Of a stretch of DNA of 7,611 nucleotides, positions 1 through 6,313 are shown piece after piece. A model generated the notes under the pieces. The model worked only from the letters and a program-made list of their open reading frames with translations. It made no database searches and was not told where the DNA came from. Positions within the stretch are counted from its first letter, which is position 1; each line of letters begins with the position of its first letter. This DNA is from Desulfobulbus sp. (lineage in GTDB: Bacteria; Pseudomonadota; Gammaproteobacteria; Burkholderiales; Rhodocyclaceae). Location: contig WQUQ01000032.1 in assembly GCA_009782025.1 (NCBI GenBank), positions 1 to 7,611 on the forward strand, read 5' to 3'. A program made the position numbers and the translations under genes.

Positions 1-182
1 TGTACCGGAAATCGCGGACGCTTCCCTGGCTGGGTGCTCTGGCCCTGGCTGCGGCCTCATCCATCTTCTGTTGCAGTCCCGTCTTCACGAACACCCAGCG
101 CGGCGGGTTTGCAACTTCCCCGCGAAAGCGGCCAACAGGGAATGACGGGGTTGGAGCCGTAAGCATTTGAACGGAAATTGCC
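1..182. other. Unassigned region downstream of ampD, cut by window edge
   Basis: I cannot assign a gene here. Two frames are open to the window edge. On the minus strand, an ATG at 166-164 opens a frame of at least 55 codons (starting MLTAPTPSFP and containing PRWVFVKTGLQQKMDEAA) that would follow ampD by 16 bases, but it has no visible Shine-Dalgarno. On the plus strand, a frame ending in TGA at 168-170 encodes a hydrophobic stretch (LPWLGALALAAASSIFCC) that could be the tail of a membrane or lipoprotein-like segment. Third-position GC of both is lower than in the clear genes nearby, so neither is convincing. A small CCGC-GAAA-GCGG hairpin lies at 120-131, without a T-run, so it is not a convincing terminator. 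Confidence 0.3.
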
Positions 183-749
183 CTAGGCGACGGCTTCCGG
201 CGGCAAGGCAAAATCGGCGTAGCGCTCGCGTACCGCCGCCCAGTCGAAATGCGGCCCTGGATCGCTCTTGCGGCCCGGCGCGATGTCGCTGTGGCCGGCC
301 AGGGCGGCGATCGGGTAACGGGCGCGCAGCGCGTCGATCAGGCGGAACAGCGCGGCGTATTGAGCGGTGGCGAAGGATTGCTCATCACAGCCTTCCAGTT
401 CGATGCCGATCGAGAAATCGTTGCAGTTCTCCCGCCCGCGCCAGGCCGAGCGGCCGGCATGCCAGGCCCGCTGGTCGCAGCCGACGAACTGGGTGATGCG
501 GCCGTCGCGGCGCACGTAAAAGTGAGTGGACACTTCCTGCCCGGCGATTTCGGCGAAGTAGGGGTGGGCTGTCGCATCGAGCCGGTTGAGGAAAAAATGC
601 TCGACGTATTCACCGCCAAATTGCCCCGGCGGCAGGCTGATGTTGTGAATGACGATCAGCGATACCTCGGCCCCGGCCGGTCGTTCGCCAAAATTGGGCG
701 ACGGTCGCCACTCGACGCCTTTCAGCCAGCCGCCGGATTGCCAGGCCAT
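183..749 (-). CDS. ampD: 1,6-anhydro-N-acetylmuramyl-L-alanine amidase AmpD
   Basis: AmpD is the cytoplasmic zinc amidase of cell-wall recycling. It removes the peptide from 1,6-anhydroMurNAc-peptides imported from the periplasm, and in many Gram-negatives this keeps AmpR-type beta-lactamase induction low. The 188-aa product is the family's usual length, has no signal peptide and is one Amidase_2 domain. Visible signatures are VIHNISLPPGQFGG (residues 33-46), HPYF (62-65), RRDG.ITQFV (80-89), RAWHAG (94-99), CNDFSIGIELEG (109-120) and GHSDIAPGRKSDPGP (152-166). By family comparison the zinc ligands are His35, His153 and Asp163, with Glu117 and Lys161 in the active site, all present. The ATG overlaps the pilR stop by one base (TAATG), and no strong ribosome site precedes it, so translation is probably coupled to pilR. 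Its place as last gene of the pilSR unit is unexplained by function. Confidence 0.96.
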   Translation of the reverse strand: MAWQSGGWLKGVEWRPSPNFGERPAGAEVSLIVIHNISLPPGQFGGEYVEHFFLNRLDATAHPYFAEIAGQEVSTHFYVRRDGRITQFVGCDQRAWHAGRSAWRGRENCNDFSIGIELEGCDEQSFATAQYAALFRLIDALRARYPIAALAGHSDIAPGRKSDPGPHFDWAAVRERYADFALPPEAVA

Positions 750-2101
750 TACTCGATGCCCAGACGTTCCAGGCGGTAGCGCAGCGAGCGGAAGGTGATG
801 CCGAGCAGGCGGGCGGCGGCCGTGCGGTTGCCGTCGGTTTTCTGGATGGCTTCGAGAATGGCCTGGCGTTCCAGCCGGTTGAGGTAGTCATCCAGGGTTT
901 CGCTGCCGCGTCCCAGGGTTTCGCCGCCGCCTTCTTCCGGTTCGAGATGCAGATCTCCGGCTTCGATCAGGTCGCCCGAACGCAGGGCGGTGGCCCGTTC
1001 GAGGATGTTTTCCAGCTCGCGCACATTGCCGGGAAAGGCGTACATCTGCATGGCCTTGAGCGCTGCCGGCGAGAGCCGGGGCGGCGGCTCGCCGCCGATG
1101 CGGGCGAGAATGCTGTCGACCAGCGGCACGATGTCCTCGACCCGCTCGCGCAGCGGCGGCATGTGCAACTCGATGACGTTGAGCCGGTAATACAAATCCT
1201 GGCGGAAGGCGCCCTTGTCCACGCAGTCGCGCAGATTGCGGTGCGTGGCGCAGATGATGCGCACGTCGACCGGCTCCTCGGTCACCGCCCCGACCTTGCG
1301 CACGCGCTTTTCCTGAATCGCGCGCAGCAGTTTGACCTGCATGGCCAGCGGCAGATCGGCCACTTCGTCGAGAAACAGCGTGCCGCCGGTGGCGGCCTGG
1401 AAAAAACCGTCGCGTTCGCTGTCGGCACCGGTGAAAGCGCCCTTGCGGTAGCCGAAAAATTCGCTTTCCATCAGGTTTTCGGGAATCGCCCCGCAATTGA
1501 CCGGAACGAAGGCCGCGCCGCCGCGGTTGCTGCGGGCATGGATCAGGCGCGCCGCCAATTCCTTGCCGCTGCCGGATTCGCCGGAGATATAGATCGGCGC
1601 CTGGCTGCGCGCCAGTTTTTCGATCATCAATCGCACCTGCGCCATCGCCGGCGAATCGCCGGTCAATCCGCTCAGGTTGTCGCCTTCCTCTTGCTGCTCG
1701 CCCGGCAGGCGCAGCGCCGATTTGACCAGGGCGCGCAACTGTTCCAGACCGACCGGTTTGGCCAGATAATCGAAAGCGCCCGCCTTGAGCGCGGCGACGG
1801 CGTTCTCGGCGCTGCCGAAGGCGGTGATGACCGCCACCGGCGTTTGCGCATGGCGCTCGCCGATGTAGCGGACGATGTCCAGGCCGACGCCATCGGGCAG
1901 CCGCATGTCGGTCAGACACAACTGAAAGCTGTGCGCATCGAGCGCCGCCCGCGCCTCGGCGACGCTGCCGACGCATTCGGCCAAGAGCCCCATGCGCGCA
2001 AGCGTCAGGTCGATCAGCTCGCGGATGTCGGCCTCGTCGTCGACGACGAGCACCCGGTTCAGTTCTTCGCGTGAGCGGCGTTCGCTTCTGGTGGTGGGCA
2101 C
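749..2101 (-). CDS. pilR: Sigma-54-dependent response regulator PilR
   Basis: PilR is an NtrC-class response regulator; with PilS it activates the sigma-54 promoter of the type IV pilin gene pilA (established in Pseudomonas). The 450-aa product has a receiver domain (about 16-130) with Asp21/Asp22, phospho-acceptor Asp65 in LTDMRLPDG, Thr93 and Lys115. An AAA+ domain (about 146-375) follows, with Walker A GESGSGKE (174-181), the sigma-54 contact loop GAFTGA (221-226) and Walker B TLFLDEV (241-247). A Fis-type helix-turn-helix ends the protein (about 420-445, NRTAAARLLGI then SLRYRLERLGI). The start is a GTG at 2101-2099, preceded by GGGAG nine bases upstream. It lies inside the end of pilS, a 43-base overlap. 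The frame stays open further upstream to 2398, but that part reads as Arg-rich antisense-like peptide over pilS. PilR rather than another NtrC-type regulator is inferred from the paired kinase. Confidence 0.93.
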   Translation of the reverse strand: MPTTRSERRSREELNRVLVVDDEADIRELIDLTLARMGLLAECVGSVAEARAALDAHSFQLCLTDMRLPDGVGLDIVRYIGERHAQTPVAVITAFGSAENAVAALKAGAFDYLAKPVGLEQLRALVKSALRLPGEQQEEGDNLSGLTGDSPAMAQVRLMIEKLARSQAPIYISGESGSGKELAARLIHARSNRGGAAFVPVNCGAIPENLMESEFFGYRKGAFTGADSERDGFFQAATGGTLFLDEVADLPLAMQVKLLRAIQEKRVRKVGAVTEEPVDVRIICATHRNLRDCVDKGAFRQDLYYRLNVIELHMPPLRERVEDIVPLVDSILARIGGEPPPRLSPAALKAMQMYAFPGNVRELENILERATALRSGDLIEAGDLHLEPEEGGGETLGRGSETLDDYLNRLERQAILEAIQKTDGNRTAAARLLGITFRSLRYRLERLGIE

Positions 2102-3663
2102 GTGTCGTTTCTCCCGGTCATGATGAAATGTCCGCCCGGCGCATTGGCGCCGATGCTTAGACTGCCGCCGTTGGCGGCGCACAGTTCGCGGGCAATGTAT
2201 AAACCCAGCCCGGAACCGGTGTGGTAGGTGGTGAAGAACGGCTCGAAAATCTGTTCGCGTATCTCGTCCGGCACGCCGGGGCCGTCGTCGATGACATGCA
2301 ATTCGACCCGGCCGGCGTCGGCGACCGCGACCGCTTCGAGGCGAACCGCGCCGGGGCCGCCGGATGAATAGCGCAGCGCATTGCTGACCAGGTTCCACAA
2401 AATCTGATGCAGGTGATTGGGGTCGAAGTACAGGGCCGCGCCGCTGCTCGCCTGCCAGACGACGACGCCCGGCGTCAGGCTTTCGGCGGCGGTGAAATCG
2501 CCGATGAAGGTCGGGCAGAACCGGTCGAGCGCGATCATCTCGGGCTGGCCCCGGTTCTGGCGGCCGAGCAGCAGCACGTCCGCGACGATGCGATCGAGAC
2601 GGCGCACGTTGTCGTTGAGAATGCGCAGCAGGCGGTCAATCACTTCGCTTCGCCGCTCCTCGCGCAGCAACTCGCCGGCATGGCTGATGGCCGACAGCGG
2701 ATTCCTGATCTCGTGCGCGATGCTCGCCGTCAGGCGGCCGAGCGAAGCCAGCTTCATCTGCTGGGCGCGCTCCTGGATGCGGTCGAGGTCTTCGAGAAAA
2801 ATCAACTGTTCGCGGTCGGTGCTGGCGGTATGTTCAAAACGGGCGAACAGGCGGCGATCCGCAAAACCGGTGCAGAGCGCGTTCTCCGGCCCGCCGTTCG
2901 CCCATTGACCCAGGCCGGCGGCCAGCGGGGCCGGCAGGGCCTGGGCCTCATCATCGGCCAGGCCGAGCATGGCGCGGGCCACCGGGTTGTGACGGACGAT
3001 CCGGCCAGCGGCGTCGACGATCAGCACGCCATCCTGCATCCGCTCGACGATGTTCTGGCTGATGCGAATCTGGTTGTCGAGCGCGATGCCGCGCCGCCGC
3101 GCCAGATTCTCGTGAATCATGGCTCGCTGCCCGAGTAGCCGAGCCAGAATGGCGGTGGCGAAGAAACCGGCGGAAATGAGACCCGGCTGGACGATGGATG
3201 AGCCATCGAAACGCCCGGTCAGAATGCCGTAGACCTGCACCGCCAGTACCGCCAGCGTCGCCAGGGCGGCATAAAACAGAACCAGCCGGCCGCGTCCCAC
3301 CAGGCTGGCCGCCGCCAGCGAAATCAGCAACAACACGGCCAGGTCGCTGCCGATGCCGCCGGAGTTGAACATAATCAGATTGATGACGACAATGTCGGCC
3401 AGCACCTGCGACGACAACTGCATGTTGAAGTGTTGTTGCCAATGGATCGACAACAGCAGGCCGGCCAGCACGGCGAACAGGTAGCCGCCGGTCAGCAGCA
3501 GGTTGACCGGGGTCGGGAACAGATTCAGATGCGCGGTCAGCGTCTGCGGAAACAGAAAAGCCAGCAGGAACAGACCGGCGACGACCAGACGATAGAGATT
3601 GAAATACTGCAAGGAGCGCCAGTTTGGCGCCCAGGTCGTCGATAGCCAGTTGTCCATCGGCAT
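2059..3663 (-). CDS. pilS: Membrane sensor histidine kinase PilS
   Basis: PilS is the inner-membrane kinase that phosphorylates PilR; in Pseudomonas it senses pilin level in the membrane. The 534-aa product matches that architecture and length. The N-terminal ~180 residues form about six membrane segments (near 24-40, 55-74, 86-100, 107-122, 127-146, 160-177). A PAS-like domain follows (about 200-300, DGVLIVDAAGRIVRHNPVA), then a HisKA H-box with His317 in SIAHEIRNPLSAI, and a HATPase domain with N-box NLVSNALRYS (424-433), DDGPGVP (459-465), FEPFFTT (473-479) and GSGLGLYIA (483-491). The ATG at 3663 overlaps the upstream gene's TGA (TGATG) and has GGGAG seven bases away. A second ATG two codons on is less well spaced. 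Upstream in-frame extension to 3831 overlaps the small gene and is Arg-rich, so it was rejected. Confidence 0.94.
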   Translation of the reverse strand: MPMDNWLSTTWAPNWRSLQYFNLYRLVVAGLFLLAFLFPQTLTAHLNLFPTPVNLLLTGGYLFAVLAGLLLSIHWQQHFNMQLSSQVLADIVVINLIMFNSGGIGSDLAVLLLISLAAASLVGRGRLVLFYAALATLAVLAVQVYGILTGRFDGSSIVQPGLISAGFFATAILARLLGQRAMIHENLARRRGIALDNQIRISQNIVERMQDGVLIVDAAGRIVRHNPVARAMLGLADDEAQALPAPLAAGLGQWANGGPENALCTGFADRRLFARFEHTASTDREQLIFLEDLDRIQERAQQMKLASLGRLTASIAHEIRNPLSAISHAGELLREERRSEVIDRLLRILNDNVRRLDRIVADVLLLGRQNRGQPEMIALDRFCPTFIGDFTAAESLTPGVVVWQASSGAALYFDPNHLHQILWNLVSNALRYSSGGPGAVRLEAVAVADAGRVELHVIDDGPGVPDEIREQIFEPFFTTYHTGSGLGLYIARELCAANGGSLSIGANAPGGHFIMTGRNDTCPPPEANAAHAKN

Positions 3664-3872
3664 CAGGCGTCTCCCGCCTGACGATGCGCTGCGCAGCAAT
3701 AGCGGCGTTCGCCTGCGCCGATACTGTCGCTTTCCGGCAGCAGCAGACCGCAATGGGCGCAGGCCACCATCCTTTCCACCGGCGGATCCGGCCGCGCCGG
3801 CGGCGGCGCTGAAGGTTTTCGCCACGTCCACCAGAGCACGCCGAACACGGCCAGCAACAGCAGGAACTTCAT
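3663..3872 (-). CDS. PP0621-like small membrane-anchored Cys-rich protein
   Basis: This encodes a 69-aa protein of unknown function resembling the PP0621 family, small proteins often found next to pilS. Residues 1-16 (MKFLLLLAVFGVLWWT) form one hydrophobic segment, probably a membrane anchor with no cleavage site seen. A short Pro-rich linker (20-31) follows, then a compact C-terminal domain with CAHCG (Cys38, Cys41) and RYCCAAH (Cys59, Cys60, His63). This spacing looks like a small zinc knuckle (inference). The ATG at 3872 is preceded by GAGG five bases upstream. A longer in-frame start at 3941 would lack a ribosome site and would bury the hydrophobic segment, so it is unlikely. It is first in the unit and its TGA overlaps the pilS ATG, which suggests co-production with PilS. 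A role in PilS signalling or assembly is only a guess. Confidence 0.8.
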   Translation of the reverse strand: MKFLLLLAVFGVLWWTWRKPSAPPPARPDPPVERMVACAHCGLLLPESDSIGAGERRYCCAAHRQAGDA

Positions 3873-3910
3873 TTTCGCCTCATTGAACTGGAGTTGGTGG
3901 CGATAGTAAC

Positions 3911-3925
3911 GCAAGCCATCGGCCA
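3911..3925 (-). promoter_or_regulatory. Candidate sigma-54 (-24/-12) promoter of PP0621-like-pilS-pilR-ampD
   Basis: On the minus strand the sequence is TGGCCGATGGCTTGC. The -24 element TGGC and -12 element TTGC have exactly the GG-N10-GC spacing that sigma-54 requires; the three bases after TGGC (CGA) do not fit the usual ACG. Transcription would start near 3899, leaving a leader of about 27 bases with the GAGG ribosome site, and the tRNA terminator lies just upstream. No activator site was identified. This is a motif match only. Confidence 0.4.
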
Positions 3926-3964
3926 TACCGCCCGGCCCCAAACTGAATTATCCGCCCGGAAATG

Positions 3965-3993
3965 AAAAAAAGCCTTGATTGCTCAAGGCTTTT
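3965..3993 (-). terminator. Intrinsic terminator after tRNA-Pro
   Basis: On the minus strand an 11-bp stem (AAAAGCCTTGA with TCAAGGCTTTT) closes a four-base loop (3979-3982) and is followed by a continuous T run (3965-3970). It lies 11 bases past the tRNA CCA end. It would end the ispB/tRNA transcript and insulate the pilSR unit downstream. The A/T arms could also act weakly for plus-strand transcription. Confidence 0.88.
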
Positions 3994-4004
3994 CAAATAA
4001 GGCT

Positions 4005-4081
4005 TGGTCGGAGTGACATGATTCGAACATGCGACCCCTGCGTCCCGAACGCAGTGCTCTACCAGGCTGAGCTACACTCCG
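4005..4081 (-). tRNA. tRNA-Pro(CGG)
   Basis: This is a 77-nt tRNA with encoded CCA (4007-4005 on the minus strand). The acceptor stem CGGAGTG/CACTCCG is fully paired, the D-arm reads AGCTCAGCCTGGTAGAGC, and the anticodon stem-loop is CTGCG-TTCGGGA-CGCAG. The anticodon is therefore CGG, decoding CCG, a common codon in GC-rich genomes. The T-loop is TTCGAAT on a stem with one G-U pair. C1-G72, A73, G35 and G36 agree with known proline identity elements. It lies 14 bases after the ispB stop and before a strong terminator, so it may be processed from the ispB transcript or made from a promoter inside the end of ispB. Confidence 0.97.
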
Positions 4082-4095
4082 AAAGTTGAGGAAAT

Positions 4096-5064
4096 CTAGT
4101 GATTTCTCTCAACGGCAAAGAAAGTCGATTGTAGCAGAGCTTCCTTGTAATTTGAATCCCTCAGCGCGCTGATTGCGGCTCTGGCCTGCGCGGCTTCTTC
4201 GCCGGCGCGCGTTCTGGCGTAGTCCAGGGCATTGCTGGCGCGAATGGCGGCCAGCACGGCGGGAAAATCGTCGCGCCCGCCGTTTTCGATGGCTTTACGC
4301 ACAGAGGCCGCCTGTTCCGGCGTGCCGCGCTGCATGACGTGGATCAGCGGCAAGGTCGGCTTGCCTTCCGCCAGATCGTCGCCGAGGTGCTTGCCGGTCG
4401 CGGCTTCTTCGCCGGAGTAGTCGAGCACGTCGTCGATCAGTTGAAAGGCGGTGCCCAGGTGCATGCCGTAACGGGCCAGGGCCTGTTCCAGTTCCGGCGT
4501 GGCGCCGCCGAGAATGCCGCCCAGTTGCGCGGCGGCTTCGAACAGCTTGGCCGTTTTGTAGTGAATGACCTGCATGTAGCGCGCTTCGTCGACGTCGGCG
4601 TCGTGGCAGTTCATCAATTGCAGGACTTCGCCTTCGGCGATGATGTTGGTGGCATCCGAAAGCACGCGCATGACGCGCATGTCGTCGACCGCCACCATCA
4701 TCTGAAAAGCCCGCGAATAGAGGAAATCGCCGACGAGCACGCTGGCGGCGTTGCCGAACAGGGCATTGGCCGTATCGCGGCCGCGCCGCAGCGCCGATTC
4801 GTCGACCACGTCGTCGTGCAACAGCGTTGCGGTATGAATGAATTCGATCACCGCCGCCATTTCATGATGGCGGGTGCCCTGGTAGCCCAGAGCGCCGGCG
4901 GTCAGCAGCAACAGGGCCGGACGCATGCGTTTGCCGCCGCTGTTGATGATGTACTCCGCCACTTGCCGAACCAGCGCCACATCGGAATGCAGACGCTCCC
5001 GGATGACCTTGTCGACGGCTTTCATGTCCGGGCCAATCAGGGTATGGGGCTGTTCCAGTGTCAT
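4096..5064 (-). CDS. ispB: Octaprenyl diphosphate synthase IspB
   Basis: IspB is the trans-polyprenyl diphosphate synthase that extends FPP with isopentenyl diphosphate to make the C40 side chain of ubiquinone and menaquinone; it is usually essential. The 322-aa product is colinear with the E. coli protein (323 aa), which also supports the ATG at 5064. Motifs include GGKRMRP (43-49), the first Asp-rich motif LLHDDVVDES (81-90; Asp84, Asp85, Asp88), GNAASVLVGDFLYSRAFQMM (104-123), EGEVLQLMN (144-152), HYKTAKLFEAAAQ (168-180), the second Asp-rich motif QLIDDVLDYSG (208-218; Asp211, Asp212, Asp215) and KPTLPL (235-240). Both metal-binding Asp clusters are intact. Chain length of eight is inferred from similarity to IspB rather than read from the sequence. 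The Shine-Dalgarno is weak. Upstream is a strong promoter match and a divergent gene rather than the rplU-rpmA-obg cluster that often neighbours ispB. Confidence 0.95.
   Translation of the reverse strand: MTLEQPHTLIGPDMKAVDKVIRERLHSDVALVRQVAEYIINSGGKRMRPALLLLTAGALGYQGTRHHEMAAVIEFIHTATLLHDDVVDESALRRGRDTANALFGNAASVLVGDFLYSRAFQMMVAVDDMRVMRVLSDATNIIAEGEVLQLMNCHDADVDEARYMQVIHYKTAKLFEAAAQLGGILGGATPELEQALARYGMHLGTAFQLIDDVLDYSGEEAATGKHLGDDLAEGKPTLPLIHVMQRGTPEQAASVRKAIENGGRDDFPAVLAAIRASNALDYARTRAGEEAAQARAAISALRDSNYKEALLQSTFFAVERNH
4128..4156 (-). promoter_or_regulatory. Candidate tRNA-Pro promoter inside the 3' end of ispB
   Basis: On the minus strand TTCAAA (4156-4151) and TACAAT (4133-4128) are separated by 17 bases, 4/6 and 5/6 matches to the sigma-70 consensus. 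Transcription would begin near 4121, about 40 bases before the tRNA 5' end. This would allow the tRNA to be made independently of ispB. It is a motif match only. Confidence 0.4.
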
Positions 5065-5091
5065 GATGGAAATTTTCAGTTGAACTTCGGA

Positions 5092-5120
5092 ATATTAGGG
5101 ATCGGACATGGGCCAGTCAA
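5092..5120 (-). promoter_or_regulatory. Sigma-70-type promoter of ispB
   Basis: On the minus strand TTGACT (5120-5115) is followed after exactly 17 bases by TAATAT (5097-5092). This is the best housekeeping promoter match in the gap between ispB and the divergent Hpt/HD-GYP gene. The start would be near 5085, giving a leader of about 20 bases. Confidence 0.6.
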
Positions 5121-5203
5121 GGCCGAAAGAGTGATCCTGGCCTGCGCATGGGTGGGGCTTTCGGCTAAACTCAACGGCTGGATATTCATTTGTGGAGACC
5201 GGC

Positions 5204-6313
5204 ATGGAGACTCAAGCATTCGTTGCTCCCGTGGTTCAGGATCACGAGGCCCTGGAGGAATTTGCCGATGCCTTGACCGATCGCGCGCCGGAGATCGAAC
5301 GCGACGTTGCCCGGCTGCTGAAGAGCACGGCGGATTCGCAAATCACCGCGGATCTGTTTCGCGCCATTCACAACATCAAGGGCGACGCCTCGCTGTGCAA
5401 ATTCGCCCTGGGGGTCGCCATCGTCCACCCGATTGAAAGCGTGCTGGAGCGCTTTCGCGGCGGTGAAATCGTCTTCACCGAACTGCTCGGCGAAGTGATC
5501 CTGCTCACCGTGGACCGGCTGGAACTGGCCACCGATGACCTGCTGCATGGCAAACCGCTGGACAGGCTGCGCCTGCCGGAACTGCTCAATGGTCTGGAGC
5601 GGATGGCGCAAGCGCCAGCCGAACAGATCGATCCGCTCTGCGCCGAATTGATCGAGATCGTCACCGGTTTTCCCTCCATTCTGGCCGACATTCCGGTGCG
5701 CACGCCGCAAGAGCCGCGTCACCGCCACGGCGGCGAAACGAAAAGCAGCGCCGCCGACCTGCAATTCTTCCGCTCGCTGGCCCTGCAACTGGAAAGCCGC
5801 TCGCCGCTGTTCAAGGGGCGCACCATGCGCATCCTGCGTCTGGCTCTGGAAACCAACAAGGCGGCCGGCAGCCCGGTCAATCCGCAGCAACTCGAAGCGG
5901 CCGTCTATCTGCACGATGTCGGCATGATGTTCCTGCCGGAATCGGTCTGGCTCAAGGTCGGCAAGATGACGGATGAGGACAAGGCATTGCTGCGCAGCCA
6001 CCCCGGCCTCGCCGCCGGTCTGCTGCTGCGCATCCCCGGCTGGGAAGGCGCGGCCGAGATGGTCGCCCAGCATCACGAAATGCCGGACGGCGCCGGCTAC
6101 CCGCAGGCGCTGGCGAGCGACGCCATCTGCGCCGGGGCCAAAATCCTGTCGATCGTCGATGCCTTTGAATCGGTGATGCTCAAGCACATCCATCGCGGCA
6201 AGAACCGCTCGGTGCTGCGCGCCATCGCCGAAATCAACGCCTGCGACAATCAGTTTGCGCCGGAATGGATCGGGCCGTTCAACATCGTCATTCGCAAGAC
6301 CATCGAAGCCTGA
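5204..6313 (+). CDS. Hpt domain / degenerate HD-GYP domain signalling protein
   Basis: This is a 369-aa soluble protein with no signal peptide or membrane segment. The N-terminal half (about 1-130) contains AIHNIKGDASL (54-64), the Hpt phosphotransfer signature H-x-x-K-G with His56 as likely phospho-acceptor. The C-terminal half (about 190-365) is HD-GYP-like: YLHDVG (235-240, His237/Asp238), SHPG (His266), HHEMPDGAGYP (290-300) and ILSIVDAFES (314-323, Asp319). HD-GYP proteins classically hydrolyse cyclic-di-GMP. Here the Lys of HDxGK is Met241, and there is no His between 175 and 237, where the first metal ligand should lie, so activity is doubtful. The ATG at 5204 has GGAG six bases upstream; a GTG at 5192 overlaps that site and was rejected. 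No strong promoter is visible. The stop overlaps the tcdA ATG (TGATG). Exact function is unknown; input from a histidine kinase phosphorelay is inferred. Confidence 0.85.
   Translation: METQAFVAPVVQDHEALEEFADALTDRAPEIERDVARLLKSTADSQITADLFRAIHNIKGDASLCKFALGVAIVHPIESVLERFRGGEIVFTELLGEVILLTVDRLELATDDLLHGKPLDRLRLPELLNGLERMAQAPAEQIDPLCAELIEIVTGFPSILADIPVRTPQEPRHRHGGETKSSAADLQFFRSLALQLESRSPLFKGRTMRILRLALETNKAAGSPVNPQQLEAAVYLHDVGMMFLPESVWLKVGKMTDEDKALLRSHPGLAAGLLLRIPGWEGAAEMVAQHHEMPDGAGYPQALASDAICAGAKILSIVDAFESVMLKHIHRGKNRSVLRAIAEINACDNQFAPEWIGPFNIVIRKTIEA

Noticed and set aside
120..131. CCGC-GAAA-GCGG hairpin as terminator of the ampD operon
   Set aside because: The stem is only 4 bp and has no following T run on either strand.
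947..2074. Long plus-strand open frame (375 codons) opposite pilR
   Set aside because: It is the antisense shadow of a gene with clear receiver, AAA+ and HTH motifs; its translation shows no domain and reflects high third-position GC.
2102..2398. Upstream extension of pilR giving a 549-aa protein
   Set aside because: The extra 99 residues are Arg/His-rich and overlap the conserved ATPase domain of pilS in another frame; a GTG with GGGAG at 2101 fits PilR length.
3664..3831. Upstream extension of pilS giving a 590-aa protein
   Set aside because: It lies over the small Cys-rich gene in another frame, and the TGATG-coupled ATG at 3663 has a good ribosome site.
5143..5171. TGCGCA-N17-TAAACT as a plus-strand promoter for the Hpt/HD-GYP gene
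   Set aside because: Only 3/6 and 4/6 consensus matches in a GC-rich gap; not distinguishable from chance, so not listed as a feature.
5192..5203. GTG at 5192 as start of the Hpt/HD-GYP gene
   Set aside because: It overlaps the GGAG that is ideally placed for the ATG at 5204 and has no ribosome site of its own.
4339..5436. Long plus-strand open frame opposite ispB running into the next gene
   Set aside because: It overlaps two well-supported genes, crosses the divergent promoter gap and shows no recognisable motif.
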